From the NCBI RefSeq assembly GCF_000301075.1, contig NZ_JH932293.1, positions 318,417-382,416 of the forward strand: a stretch of 64,000 nucleotides of DNA, read 5' to 3'. Each line of letters opens with the position of its first letter. The stretch's first letter is position 1. The translations under genes and the position numbers were made by a program. The notes under the pieces were generated by a model that saw only the letters and a program-made list of their open reading frames with translations, was not told where the DNA came from and searched no databases. Below are positions 54,019 through 62,910 of the stretch, in pieces. Origin of the DNA: Bergeyella zoohelcum ATCC 43767 (lineage in GTDB: Bacteria > Bacteroidota > Bacteroidia > Flavobacteriales > Weeksellaceae).

Positions 54019-54494
54019 TGTTAACTTTGATATATCCCAAAATAGAAGATATTATTGAAAAACACGATGAAATTATCAAGATTTCAGGTGGGTTAAATGG
54101 AGTAAAGAATATAGGATATTTGGAAAGTCCTCTTAGTTTTGTCCAAGAGAATGATTATTATCCAAAATTTGAGGATAAACTAACTCATTTGGTATTTTCT
54201 ATTAATAAAAATCATGCTTTTGAAGACGGAAATAAAAGAACCTCAATTGCAATAGGAGCAATGTTTCTAGAATTTAATGGATTTGGATATATAGTGGGCA
54301 AATTTATTAGAGAAATGGAGAATATATCAGTCCTTGTTGCTGATAATTTTATAGATAAGTCACTTTTAAATGAAATTATTTATTCCATAATCTTTGAAGA
54401 TGATTATAGTGAAGAATTGAAATTGAAGATAATTTCTGTAATGACTGTTTTTGAAGAAAGAAAGAATGACACATATGATGATGATTTTTTTTGA
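54018..54494 (+). CDS. doc: Doc (death-on-curing) family toxin, Fic fold
   Basis: A 158 aa single-domain Fic protein. The motif HAFEDGNKRTSIAIG starts at His66 and matches H-x-F-x-D/N-G-N-K-R of Doc kinases, which phosphorylate elongation factor Tu and stop translation; in Doc the usual second G of Fic is K. It has no internal inhibitory helix, so it needs a partner, presumably the RhuM-like protein it overlaps by one base. The C-terminus is acidic (NDTYDDDFF). Confidence 0.82.
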   Translation: MLTLIYPKIEDIIEKHDEIIKISGGLNGVKNIGYLESPLSFVQENDYYPKFEDKLTHLVFSINKNHAFEDGNKRTSIAIGAMFLEFNGFGYIVGKFIREMENISVLVADNFIDKSLLNEIIYSIIFEDDYSEELKLKIISVMTVFEERKNDTYDDDFF

Positions 54495-54537
54495 TGAACT
54501 CATCTTGACTTTTTATTTTACTCAATTTTTACTATTT

Positions 54538-54556
54538 CAAAGCACTTTGTCAAAGT
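54538..54556. repeat. Short palindromic repeat
   Basis: AAAGCACTTTGTCAAAGT, containing the dyad ACTTTG-T-CAAAGT, is related to the hairpin arms at 33164-33202. The rest of the 223 bp gap to 54718 shows nothing else. Confidence 0.35.
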
Positions 54557-54717
54557 CTAAAAACCTTAATAGAGTATCAGAAAAATAATGAAACTTATTG
54601 AGCTAAACATTTCTCATAGCTCTATTTATAGATTTTTAATAAAAAGTTTTTATACTTAATTTTCTTTACTTGTTAAGGGGTATTGTTATCAAATAAGTCG
54701 AGATAGCTTCGATATAT

Positions 54718-55311
54718 TTACTCATCAATATCTTCGAAAACCAATTCATTTTTCGTTTTTTGAATAGAAATTCTTCTAAAAGTGGGGGCATAGCCTTCGC
54801 TATTGGGTTGGAAATATTCTCTTACATAGGAGCTATTCGTTTCATAGTTTTGAATTATTTTTTTATCCAATCTATTCAAATAAATAAAGTAATTTACACT
54901 ATCTTTTTGAGTTTTATAATTTTCTGAGGATTTTATCTGCTGGATAATTCTTTGTTGGTCTCCTGAAGAAATGGAAAGTGTAAAAGTATGGTAATAATCA
55001 CCAATTGAAGAATGAGATTCGTTTTTGAGAATTCTAAAATCCTCTTTAAGGATAATATCTTGTTCTGCTAGGAATTCTTTAACATTATTTTCATAAAAAA
55101 ATAAATCTTCATACTTTAAGTAAAGTATAAAGCTTATCAGCAAAATGAAGTAAGAAAAACTCAAAATTTTCCCGATTCCTTTATCTCCAAAAATTTTTGG
55201 AATATAGTAGAGTGCCCACCCAAAAATTATGGGAAGAATGATGAAGATAAAAATTAATATAAAATCAGATACAAGTCCTTCCATATCCATCGAATGTTGT
55301 TTTTTATCCAT
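54718..55311 (-). CDS. Membrane protein, unknown function
   Basis: A 197 aa protein with two hydrophobic helices near the N-terminus (DFILIFIFIILPIIFGWALY and ILSFSYFILLISFILYLKY) and a soluble C-terminal part of about 120 residues. The latter has beta-strand-like pieces (YYHTFTLSISSGDQQRIIQQ, YAPTFRRISIQKTKNELVF) and should face the periplasm or cytoplasm depending on topology. No family recognised. It ends a minus-strand group of four genes with a methyltransferase and a hydrolase. Confidence 0.65.
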   Translation of the reverse strand: MDKKQHSMDMEGLVSDFILIFIFIILPIIFGWALYYIPKIFGDKGIGKILSFSYFILLISFILYLKYEDLFFYENNVKEFLAEQDIILKEDFRILKNESHSSIGDYYHTFTLSISSGDQQRIIQQIKSSENYKTQKDSVNYFIYLNRLDKKIIQNYETNSSYVREYFQPNSEGYAPTFRRISIQKTKNELVFEDIDE

Positions 55312-55365
55312 TTTCTGGAAATCTGTAAAAAATCGACCTTCAGAAATATATCAAAAATCCATTTT

Positions 55366-56250
55366 CTATTTTTTTTCGACTATATATATCAAACTAGAAA
55401 AATCTCCTGTTTTTAATGCTTTAAAATTAGAAATTGCTCCGTGGAGACCTCCAAAAAACCAAAAAAGCGGATTTTTCTTGTATTTTTCACTCAGTAGTGA
55501 AATATAAAATGAGTCCAGTAGGAGAGGGGCTATTTTTTGCACTTGCCATTGTTCGTTGTTCATTAGTCTCAGCATGCCTGCTTTGGAAAAGTGAAAAATG
55601 TGGCGAGGCACATCATAGGCTGCCCAAAACTCCTTGTAGTGTTGAGCATCGTAAGAGTTAGGATTGGGAACAGCAATTATGAGTTTCCCCTGAGGTTTTA
55701 ATTTTTGATGAAAAATATCCAACACTTCCTTTTGGTTTTCTATATGCTCAAAAACATGCCAAAGCGTGATGGCATCTAAACTTTCATTTTCTATCTCGGA
55801 GAGGGTAGGGGAGGAGAGAAAAGTGGTTACATTGTTTTTTTGTTGGGCAAAAGTTCTGGCATTTGAATTGGGTTCATAGCCGAAGGTTCGGTATTCTTTG
55901 GAAATATATTTTACAAACTCTCCAGCACCACAACCATAGTCTAATATAGAGATAGACGGTAGGCTAGAGGCATTAGGCTTTTCCATTTTCTCATTTTCAT
56001 GGCTGGTATCCTGTTTCCTGCTTGTAGCTTTTTGTAAAATTTTCTTTTTATATTTTAAGTTGAATTTTTGTAGGAATTTATAGATTGTTTCTTTCAGGCT
56101 ACCACTATCTTGATGGTGGGAAATATAATTTTTACTTTCGTAATACTGGCTTATATTTTCAGGAATAGGGTAGGTTTTTAAAACTCCAGAAATTTCTGTT
56201 TCTCGGAGTTCAAATTCTTCTTGGGAAAGGAAATGGTCTTTGATTTTCAT
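55366..56250 (-). CDS. Class I SAM-dependent methyltransferase
   Basis: A 294 aa methyltransferase with a Rossmann core. Motif I ISILDYGCGAGEFVKYIS lies near residue 105, then FGYEPNSNARTFAQQKN (acidic loop binding SAM ribose) and DAITLWHVFEHIENQKEVLD, characteristic of the UbiG/methyltransf_23 type. The N-terminus has a segment (IPENISQYYESKNYISHHQD) found in related flavobacterial proteins. Substrate unknown. It follows the YiiX-like gene by 5 bp, so the two form an operon. Confidence 0.85.
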   Translation of the reverse strand: MKIKDHFLSQEEFELRETEISGVLKTYPIPENISQYYESKNYISHHQDSGSLKETIYKFLQKFNLKYKKKILQKATSRKQDTSHENEKMEKPNASSLPSISILDYGCGAGEFVKYISKEYRTFGYEPNSNARTFAQQKNNVTTFLSSPTLSEIENESLDAITLWHVFEHIENQKEVLDIFHQKLKPQGKLIIAVPNPNSYDAQHYKEFWAAYDVPRHIFHFSKAGMLRLMNNEQWQVQKIAPLLLDSFYISLLSEKYKKNPLFWFFGGLHGAISNFKALKTGDFSSLIYIVEKK

Positions 56251-56255
56251 TCCAT

Positions 56256-56891
56256 TTATTTTAGGGTTCCAATTTTATAAATTTTGTCGGATTTAGACAT
56301 TCCATTTGGGTTACATCCCAGCTCGCCTTCTGGTATTTTGGCATTCAGTTGCTGGTAATGCTGTAGCCAATATTCATCAGTTTTTCCTGTTTCGGGATTG
56401 ATAAATGTCATAGGTTGGAGGTCAAAGATACTACAATTTCTAAAAGCTCGTTCTATAAAATCAGAACAATAGTATTCATTCTCATTCGGAGTGTAGGTGT
56501 AGTTATAAGGTTTGCCGAGCATGGTTTTTGCTGTGGGAATGGCATCATCTAAGCATGGTAAATATTCTTTTTTGAGTCGATAAATATGAAGTATTCTATT
56601 TTCTTTTTTATGTCTTTTAAGATAGGTTTTTAGATTTTCTCTATGAGAACCTTTTCCAGTAGTGGCCTCTAATACGAAATGGTTTTCCCCATCGGTTTCT
56701 ATCATTGCAATATGATCAAATGAAATGATGGATTTTTCATTTTTTGTTACTCTGCTAATGGCTCCAGATAATTTTTTGGTTTCTGCTTCTATAAAAATAA
56801 AATCACCGTTTTTTATATCAATATTACTTTGATTTATGGTACAGCCATAGAGTAGGGTAGTAGTGATGATTCCGAATATTCGTTTTTTCAT
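56256..56891 (-). CDS. YiiX/YebB-like NlpC/P60 family cysteine hydrolase, lipoprotein
   Basis: A 211 aa envelope hydrolase. The signal ends at lipobox LLYGCTIN (Cys about residue 16). The permuted NlpC/P60 core has FIFIEAETKKLSGAISRVT near residue 33, SFDHIAMIETDG with the catalytic His, and NEYYCSDFIERAFRN with the catalytic Cys near residue 142. Members of this group act on peptides or lipids; YiiX-type substrates are not settled. It heads a unit with the methyltransferase gene. Confidence 0.82.
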   Translation of the reverse strand: MKKRIFGIITTTLLYGCTINQSNIDIKNGDFIFIEAETKKLSGAISRVTKNEKSIISFDHIAMIETDGENHFVLEATTGKGSHRENLKTYLKRHKKENRILHIYRLKKEYLPCLDDAIPTAKTMLGKPYNYTYTPNENEYYCSDFIERAFRNCSIFDLQPMTFINPETGKTDEYWLQHYQQLNAKIPEGELGCNPNGMSKSDKIYKIGTLK

Positions 56892-56942
56892 ACCTTATTT
56901 TATGTTGCAATAATAGTATTTTGTTTTCGTTTTTACAATAGA

Positions 56943-56958
56943 TGTTTCACGGGAAACA
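56943..56958. promoter_or_regulatory. parS-like centromere site 1
   Basis: TGTTTCACGGGAAACA has one mismatch to the ParB target TGTTTCACGTGAAACA; the extended dyad is GATGTTTC-ACGG-GAAACATC. It lies 5 kb to the right of the putative origin, in a gap between genes. Confidence 0.7.
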
Positions 56959-57010
56959 TCTATTGTTTTTTTTAAAAAAGTTACAGTTATTTTTTTATTT
57001 TATTTTCGCT

Positions 57011-57625
57011 TCATTGATTGTATTCCTTACAGATTAATCTCAGCTCATTTAGGGAATATTCTTTTTGTTTTATTTGTTTTAAGAAGTCGGGTTCATCAGA
57101 AAAGTATTTTTCTATATTGTTTTTGAAAACTCTTTCATTGGTATTAGGAAAAGGTTCGTTCGTCCTTGTTCCAATCAGTGTAGGATGATTTTCATTATCT
57201 CTTTTTAAAAAGTAATATGTGTTACTTTTACTATATTCTTTTCTGTGTTCTATATAGGTAGTTTCATAGAGAGATAGTTTACCATGTATGATTCTTTTTA
57301 TCCATTCTTTTCTTTTTATTTTTTTATCTGTACTTTTTCTTTTAGGATAATATACAGTGGATGTAAATAGTATTGCTGTGTTAGGGTATTCATTGTACAC
57401 AATGGAATCAATTTCTTTGCTCTCTATATTCAGATTTTCCCCAGCATTTCTTATTTTGATATATTTTTGATAGGCAGAAAGTGGTGTAGTGATTTTTCCC
57501 TCTATTGTAGTATCATTATTTTTATAGATGATGCCTCTGTTTATGTTTTTTTGGACCATGTCAATGAGGTTTTGTCCTAAGAATATATTGGATGCTAATA
57601 GTAGTGATAATTTAATAGTTTTCAT
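57011..57625 (-). CDS. Exported protein, unknown function
   Basis: A 204 aa protein from the ATG at 57625, with a signal peptide (KTIKLSLLLASNIFLGQ). The mature part has a Lys/Arg-rich middle (YYPKRKSTDKKIKRKEWIKR) and a C-terminus with YFSDEPDFLKQIKQKEYSLN. No family recognised; it looks like a small periplasmic or outer-membrane-associated protein. A start nine codons upstream adds only a basic stretch. It is flanked on both sides by parS-like sites. Confidence 0.6.
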   Translation of the reverse strand: MKTIKLSLLLASNIFLGQNLIDMVQKNINRGIIYKNNDTTIEGKITTPLSAYQKYIKIRNAGENLNIESKEIDSIVYNEYPNTAILFTSTVYYPKRKSTDKKIKRKEWIKRIIHGKLSLYETTYIEHRKEYSKSNTYYFLKRDNENHPTLIGTRTNEPFPNTNERVFKNNIEKYFSDEPDFLKQIKQKEYSLNELRLICKEYNQ

Positions 57626-57758
57626 TTTGTATTTTTTTGTACTTTTAATCAAAGATTATTCCTTTTATTTTTAATGATTTCATTACGCTGAATTTATTTT
57701 AAAGTATTTTTTATGTATTTTGTATTTAAATATTTGAAAAACAGTTTATTAATATTAA

Positions 57759-57774
57759 TGTTTCTCGTGAAACA
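57759..57774. promoter_or_regulatory. parS-like centromere site 2
   Basis: TGTTTCTCGTGAAACA, one mismatch to the parS consensus, within the longer dyad AATGTTTC-TCGT-GAAACATT. It is 816 bp from site 1. The rest of the 321 bp gap from 57626 to 57946 contains no other signal. Confidence 0.7.
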
Positions 57775-57946
57775 TTGTGTCATGATAAAGTAAAAGGAAC
57801 TTAGTATGGAGCATATTACTAATAAATAATCAGGTAAAAAATTGATTTTGCGTATTGTTTTTGCAACAATAAAATCAAAAATAATTCTACATTTTCTCCT
57901 ACTGAATTGGGTTTTATTTATTATATTAGCTATCAAATACAAAGCT

Positions 57947-59482
57947 ATGCTAGTAAAAGTTTATGGAAGTGCTATACACGGAGTTTCTGCTCAAACCATT
58001 ACCATAGAAGTAAATGTAGATGCTAAAGGAATAGGTTATCACTTGGTAGGTTTGCCAGACAATGCGATTAAAGAGAGTAGTTATAGAATTTCTGCAGCAT
58101 TGAAAAATGTAGGATATAAAATACCAGGTAAAAAAATCACGATTAATATGGCTCCTGCTGACCAAAGAAAAGAAGGTTCAGCGTATGATTTGAGTATTGC
58201 TATAGGAATTTTAGCTGCTTCAGAGCAGATTACTGCACCTGATTTAGATAAATACATCATCATGGGGGAATTATCTTTGGACGGAAGTTTACAGCCTATC
58301 AAAGGAGTTTTGCCTATTGCTATTAAAGCTAGGGAAGAGGGGTTTAAAGGAATTATATTACCTATCCAAAATACTAAAGAAGCTGCTATTGTAAATCAAT
58401 TAGAAGTATATGGTGTGGAGAATATCAAGGAGGTTATTGATTTTTTTAATCTCGGTATTCCACTTAAACAAACCAGCATTGATACCCGAAAGGAGTTCGA
58501 GGAAAAGATTAATCATTTTCCTTATGATTTCTCAGAAGTTAAAGGGCAGGAGACGGCAAAAAGAGCTATGGAAGTGGCAGCAGCAGGCGGACATAATATC
58601 ATCCTTATCGGTCCGCCAGGAAGCGGTAAAACCATGCTTGCTAAAAGAGTTCCTAGTATTTTACCTCCACTGACCCTTAAAGAAGCTTTGGAAACTACTA
58701 AAATACATTCGGTAGCAGGGAAAATAGGGGCAGAAACTTCACTCATGACGGTAAGGCCATTCAGAAGTCCGCATCATACCATTTCTGATGTTGCTTTAGT
58801 AGGAGGGGGAAGTTATCCGCAGCCAGGGGAGATTTCTTTGGCTCATAATGGCGTACTTTTCCTTGATGAAATGCCCGAATTTAAAAGAACTGTATTAGAA
58901 GTGATGCGTCAGCCTTTAGAAGATAGGGAGGTTACCATTTCCAGAGCAAAATTTACGGTAAATTATCCCGCTAGTTTTATGTTGGTAGCCAGTATGAACC
59001 CTTCGCCTTCCGGGTATTTTCCTGATGACCCTAATAATACCTCTTCTACTTATGAAATGCAGAGGTATATGAATAAACTTTCAGGTCCTCTTTTGGATAG
59101 AATAGATATCCATATTGAGGTTCAAAAAGTAGAATTTGAGCAGCTTACGGATAAAAGAAAAGGAGAAACAAGTATAGAAATTAGAGAAAGAGTATTGAAA
59201 GCCAGAACAATACAGACTGAAAGATATAAAGAAAGTGAAATCAATTACAATGCACAGATGGGACCTAAAGAGATAGAAAAATATTGTGTTCTCAATGCCG
59301 TTTCTCAGAATTTGATTAAAATAGCCATGCAAAAACTTAATCTTTCAGCCAGAGCATACGATAGAATATTGAAAGTAGCCAGAACCATAGCAGATTTAGA
59401 TGGGGAAGAAAACATACAGCCTGCTCATATTTCCGAAGCTATTCAATATCGAAGTTTAGATAGAGAGTTTTGGAATGTATAA
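57947..59482 (+). CDS. yifB: YifB/ComM family Mg-chelatase-like AAA+ ATPase
   Basis: A 511 aa ATPase of the YifB/ComM family; ComM is a helicase that promotes branch migration during natural transformation. The N-terminal Lon-like domain (KVYGSAIHGVSAQTITIEV, GLPDNAIKESSYRISAALKN) is followed by Walker A LIGPPGSGKTMLAKRVPSIL, Walker B NGVLFLDEMPEFKRTVLEVM and LDRIDIHIEV. The start at 57947 (LVKVYG) is the family start; a longer frame from 57842 would cover the parS-side intergenic DNA. A terminator follows. Confidence 0.93.
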   Translation: MLVKVYGSAIHGVSAQTITIEVNVDAKGIGYHLVGLPDNAIKESSYRISAALKNVGYKIPGKKITINMAPADQRKEGSAYDLSIAIGILAASEQITAPDLDKYIIMGELSLDGSLQPIKGVLPIAIKAREEGFKGIILPIQNTKEAAIVNQLEVYGVENIKEVIDFFNLGIPLKQTSIDTRKEFEEKINHFPYDFSEVKGQETAKRAMEVAAAGGHNIILIGPPGSGKTMLAKRVPSILPPLTLKEALETTKIHSVAGKIGAETSLMTVRPFRSPHHTISDVALVGGGSYPQPGEISLAHNGVLFLDEMPEFKRTVLEVMRQPLEDREVTISRAKFTVNYPASFMLVASMNPSPSGYFPDDPNNTSSTYEMQRYMNKLSGPLLDRIDIHIEVQKVEFEQLTDKRKGETSIEIRERVLKARTIQTERYKESEINYNAQMGPKEIEKYCVLNAVSQNLIKIAMQKLNLSARAYDRILKVARTIADLDGEENIQPAHISEAIQYRSLDREFWNV

Positions 59483-59488
59483 CAGATA

Positions 59489-59519
59489 AATGGTGGTCAC
59501 TATGTGCCGCCATTTTTTA
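59489..59519 (+). terminator. Terminator after yifB
   Basis: AATGGTGG (59489-59496) and CCGCCATT (59507-59514), one G.T pair, followed by TTTTTT. Confidence 0.7.
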
Positions 59520-59553
59520 TTTGTTTTTCTTCGCTTTTCAGTGTCTTTTTCAG

Positions 59554-59561
59554 TAATTTTG
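59554..59561 (+). promoter_or_regulatory. -7 box of HerA-like gene
   Basis: TAATTTTG, exact match to TAnnTTTG, 23 bp before the ATG at 59585; no -33 TTG at the usual distance. Confidence 0.4.
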
Positions 59562-59584
59562 CTTCATCCTATTGTAATTCTATT

Positions 59585-61129
59585 ATGGAAAACAAAACTG
59601 CATTTATAGAACAAATTCAGCCGAGATATATAACCAAAGGTGAAAATATACTTTTGGGAACGGGTATTTTAGATGGTGAGGTAATACCTGAAGTAAAAGT
59701 GGCTATACCACTGAAAACTATCAATAGACATGGACTAATTTCAGGTGCTACAGGAACGGGAAAAACCAAAACAATTCAGGCTTTTGCGGAACAATTATCT
59801 TTAGCAGGAATTCCTTCTTTGGTATTAGATATTAAAGGAGATTTCTCAGGAATTGCAGCTCAAGGAGAAAAAAATAACATTATCCAAGAAAGATATGATA
59901 AATCTCAATTGGAATGGGAAGCACAGATGTTTCCCGTGGAACTATTGACCATTTCTGACGAAAAAGGAGTCAGACTGAGAGCTACTGTAACAGAATATGG
60001 ACCGATACTCTTATCAAAAATTTTGGGATTGAATGATACCCAGTCCAGTATTATTTCTATTGTCTTTAAATATGCTGATGACAATGGATTACCGCTCATT
60101 GATTTAGAAGACCTGAAAAAAATGCTCAATTTTCTTACCACAGACCCTCAAGGCAAAGCAGCATTGGCAAAAGATTATGGAAGTATTTCTCCAGCCTCTT
60201 TAGGAGCTATCCAAAGAAGTATAGTGGCATTAGAACAGCAGGGAGCTACTTCTTTTTTTGGTGAACCCAGTTTTGATGTGGAAGACTTGCTTCAGAAGAG
60301 AGAAGGAAAAGGGGTTATTAATATCCTTAGGGTGGGAGACATCCAGAGTAAACCACAGCTTTTCTCCACTTTTATGCTCTCCCTTTTTGCCGAAATTTAC
60401 ATGACTTTTCCTGAAGAAGGAGATAGTGGAAAACCTAAATTGGTACTTTTCATAGATGAGGCACATTTGATTTTCAAAGAATCTTCCAAGACGCTTTTGA
60501 GCCAAATAGAAACTATGGTAAAACTCATTCGTTCCAAAGGGATAGGTATTTATTTCATTACCCAAATCCCAGGTGATATTCCAGAAAATGTTTTATCTCA
60601 ATTGGGGCTCAAAATTCAGCATGCCTTGAGAGGATTTACAGCAAAAGATAAAAAGGAAATCACCAAAGCAGTGGAGAACTATCCAGAATCCGCATTTTAT
60701 GATGCTAAAAATCTTATTCAAAATTTAGGAATAGGAGAGGCTTTGGTTACTGCTTTAGATGAAAAAGGAATTCCTACACCATTGGTGCATACTTATCTTA
60801 TCTCACCACAATCTAGAATGAATGTTCTTTCTGAGATAGAAATAGAACAGCTGACACAGCATTCAGCATTGGTAAAAAAATACGCTACTACTGTAGATAA
60901 AGAATCTGCATATGAAATATTGGTAGAAAGAATAGAAAGAGCAGAAAGAAATGCTGAAAATCAGAATACAGCTCCAACGCCCAAAAGAACTTCTACTAAA
61001 AAGGAAAAGAGCATGATGGAAGAAGTGTTTTCTAGCCGTGCAGGAAGAACTTTTACTACTACCATTATGAGGGAAGGAGCAAAAGCTATTATGGGAATGT
61101 TAGGCTTAGGAGGAAGGAGAAGAAGATAA
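59585..61129 (+). CDS. HerA-like DUF853 ATPase (helicase HerA-type)
   Basis: A 514 aa FtsK/HerA-superfamily ATPase of the DUF853 group. Walker A is LISGATGTGKTKTIQAFAEQ near residue 50, followed by LVLDIKGDFSGIA, and Walker B is KLVLFIDEAHLIFKESSKTL near residue 290. FITQIPGDIPENVLSQLGLK then carries the sensor Gln and Arg. The tail is Lys/Arg-rich. These proteins are hexameric motors probably acting on DNA; the target is unknown. The ATG at 59585 (ENKTAFIEQ) was chosen over a frame that begins in the promoter. The next gene, an exonuclease, starts 4 bp after the stop. Confidence 0.88.
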   Translation: MENKTAFIEQIQPRYITKGENILLGTGILDGEVIPEVKVAIPLKTINRHGLISGATGTGKTKTIQAFAEQLSLAGIPSLVLDIKGDFSGIAAQGEKNNIIQERYDKSQLEWEAQMFPVELLTISDEKGVRLRATVTEYGPILLSKILGLNDTQSSIISIVFKYADDNGLPLIDLEDLKKMLNFLTTDPQGKAALAKDYGSISPASLGAIQRSIVALEQQGATSFFGEPSFDVEDLLQKREGKGVINILRVGDIQSKPQLFSTFMLSLFAEIYMTFPEEGDSGKPKLVLFIDEAHLIFKESSKTLLSQIETMVKLIRSKGIGIYFITQIPGDIPENVLSQLGLKIQHALRGFTAKDKKEITKAVENYPESAFYDAKNLIQNLGIGEALVTALDEKGIPTPLVHTYLISPQSRMNVLSEIEIEQLTQHSALVKKYATTVDKESAYEILVERIERAERNAENQNTAPTPKRTSTKKEKSMMEEVFSSRAGRTFTTTIMREGAKAIMGMLGLGGRRRR

Positions 61130-61133
61130 AACT

Positions 61134-62363
61134 ATGTACACAATCATCGATATTGAAGGCAATGGTGCTGGCTATCGTGAAGAATCTATCATCGATATTG
61201 CAATTTTTAAATTTGATGGGCATCAAATCATGGATCAGTTTTTTTCTTTGGTAAACCCAGAGGCAGAAATTGCTCCCTATGTGCAGAAGCTCACAGGAAT
61301 TAGCACTAAGATGGTGCGTACAGCACCTAAATTCCACGAACTGGCGAGGAGAATAGTGGAAATTACTGAAGGGACTACTTTGGTGGGGCATAATATTGAT
61401 TTTGATTATCGAATGCTCAGGCAGGAGTTTAGGAGATTAGGTTATGATTTTCATATTGAAACATTGGATACCATCCCTCTGGCAAAGCAGTTGATTCCTG
61501 ATGCAGAAGGCTATTCATTAGGTAAATTGGTCAAAAGTTTGGGGATTCCATTGTCTAATGCACATCGGGCAGAAAATGATGCTAGAGCCACTTTGGAACT
61601 TTTCAAAATTCTTATTTCTAAAGATGTAGAAAATACCATTATTCAAAAACTGCATGAGGATACCAATGCAAAAACTTATCTGAACAAGGTAAAACAGCTT
61701 ACCCAAGATTTGCCTAGTAAGGTGGGAATTTTTTATTTACAAAATAAAAAAGGAGAAATTCTTTACTCTGAGTATGTAAAAAATATCAATAGAGGAGTGA
61801 AGAAAATTTTTAATGCCAAATCTAAACGAATGATGCCCATTCAGGAGTCCACCTCTCAGGTTCAGTATGAACTGGTAGGAAATGCTCTTTTGGCACAGAT
61901 CATACTTACACAGAAACAGTTATTTCGAGAAAAAAAACGCCCTATTGGACTGTATGAAATTGATGAGGAATGGAAGCTGAAATCCAGAGCTTCTATGGGG
62001 AAGGATATTAAGCCTTTGCTGGAATTTTATTCCACATCTCAAGGGATGAAAGCGTTACGATACATTCATCAAAGCCACTGGAAGGAGGATATAGCAACGC
62101 TTGGTAACATATTTTCTTTGTCTGAAAACCGAAAAATATTTACTATAGAAGGGAGACGATTGGGAGAGAAGGCTTTTATTGTCCTAGAAAAAAGTGGAGT
62201 AGTAGGCTATGGTTTTTATGAGTTCCATACACAGATTTCCACTTGGAAAAAAATTAGCCAGCTCATGATACCTATCCATATCCCGATGAAAGCCATCGAG
62301 AATGAACTTAAGTTAGCATATCTTCAGGGAGAAATGAAAGAATGTGTGATAAATATGCCCTGA
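61134..62363 (+). CDS. DnaQ-type 3'-5' exonuclease fused to degenerate GIY-YIG domain
   Basis: A 409 aa protein. Residues 1-165 are a DnaQ-like DEDDh exonuclease: TIIDIEGNG (Exo I), GHNIDFDYRMLRQEFRRLGY (Exo II) and NAHRAENDARATLELF (Exo III). Residues about 195-285 follow the GIY-YIG plan of UvrC: LPSKVGIFYLQNKKGEILYS then KNINRGVKKIF and ELVGNALLAQIILTQKQLF. The key YVGK is replaced by YSEY and GIY by GIF, so the nuclease is probably inactive. The C-terminal 120 residues are unassigned. Fusions of DnaQ and UvrC-like parts are known. It is 4 bp after the HerA-like ATPase, which suggests a joint DNA-processing role. Confidence 0.82.
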   Translation: MYTIIDIEGNGAGYREESIIDIAIFKFDGHQIMDQFFSLVNPEAEIAPYVQKLTGISTKMVRTAPKFHELARRIVEITEGTTLVGHNIDFDYRMLRQEFRRLGYDFHIETLDTIPLAKQLIPDAEGYSLGKLVKSLGIPLSNAHRAENDARATLELFKILISKDVENTIIQKLHEDTNAKTYLNKVKQLTQDLPSKVGIFYLQNKKGEILYSEYVKNINRGVKKIFNAKSKRMMPIQESTSQVQYELVGNALLAQIILTQKQLFREKKRPIGLYEIDEEWKLKSRASMGKDIKPLLEFYSTSQGMKALRYIHQSHWKEDIATLGNIFSLSENRKIFTIEGRRLGEKAFIVLEKSGVVGYGFYEFHTQISTWKKISQLMIPIHIPMKAIENELKLAYLQGEMKECVINMP

Positions 62364-62374
62364 AAAAAGGCTTA

Positions 62375-62899
62375 TTATGGTTTCATGTTTTTGTTATTTT
62401 TATCAGCATCGTTGTATTTTATCTTTCTTTCCATTATTCTTTTTCGGATACGCCCTTCGTAATGAAATAGTTCTATTACTTTGTGGGTGGAGATAATGGT
62501 TTGGAATTTTTTAGCATATTCTTTTCTTATTTCTAATAGTTTTTCACTTACTATGAAACTATTATTTAAAATCTTTTTTGCTTCTTCCTCTGTGAGTTCG
62601 CCCAGATTTTCTTGCATAGGATATGCTTCTTTTACGGCGTGAATCTTGAGCTGATACTCGCTGTAGATTTCTGTAAAATCATGAATTTTATCTTGTGGAA
62701 GATTCATTTTTTTAACCACCTCTTGTAGAATGGCGTTACGGAAAAGCTCCATTCTTTCTGCTGGACTGAGTTTGTCTAAAATTTCCTTTCGTTGCTGGGA
62801 ATCCAGTTTATGCCATTGTTCGATGTTTTGTGCCATTGCCCAAGTATGAACAAAGAATAAAGCAATGGTGAATATTATTGTATGAATACTTTTCATCAT
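62375..62899 (-). CDS. Spy/CpxP-like exported protein of a sigma-factor operon
   Basis: A 174 aa exported protein with a signal peptide (HTIIFTIALFFVHTWAMAQ). The mature part is wholly helical and charged, with repeated L/E/K spacing: DSQQRKEILDKLSPAERMEL and ELTEEEAKKILNNSFIVSEK. This is the pattern of the periplasmic sensor or heavy-metal-resistance-like proteins that follow sigma/anti-sigma pairs in Bacteroidota. It starts 11 bp after the anti-sigma gene. Function inferred from context. Confidence 0.65.
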   Translation of the reverse strand: MMKSIHTIIFTIALFFVHTWAMAQNIEQWHKLDSQQRKEILDKLSPAERMELFRNAILQEVVKKMNLPQDKIHDFTEIYSEYQLKIHAVKEAYPMQENLGELTEEEAKKILNNSFIVSEKLLEIRKEYAKKFQTIISTHKVIELFHYEGRIRKRIMERKIKYNDADKNNKNMKP

Positions 62900-62910
62900 G
62901 TCAATTTTTT

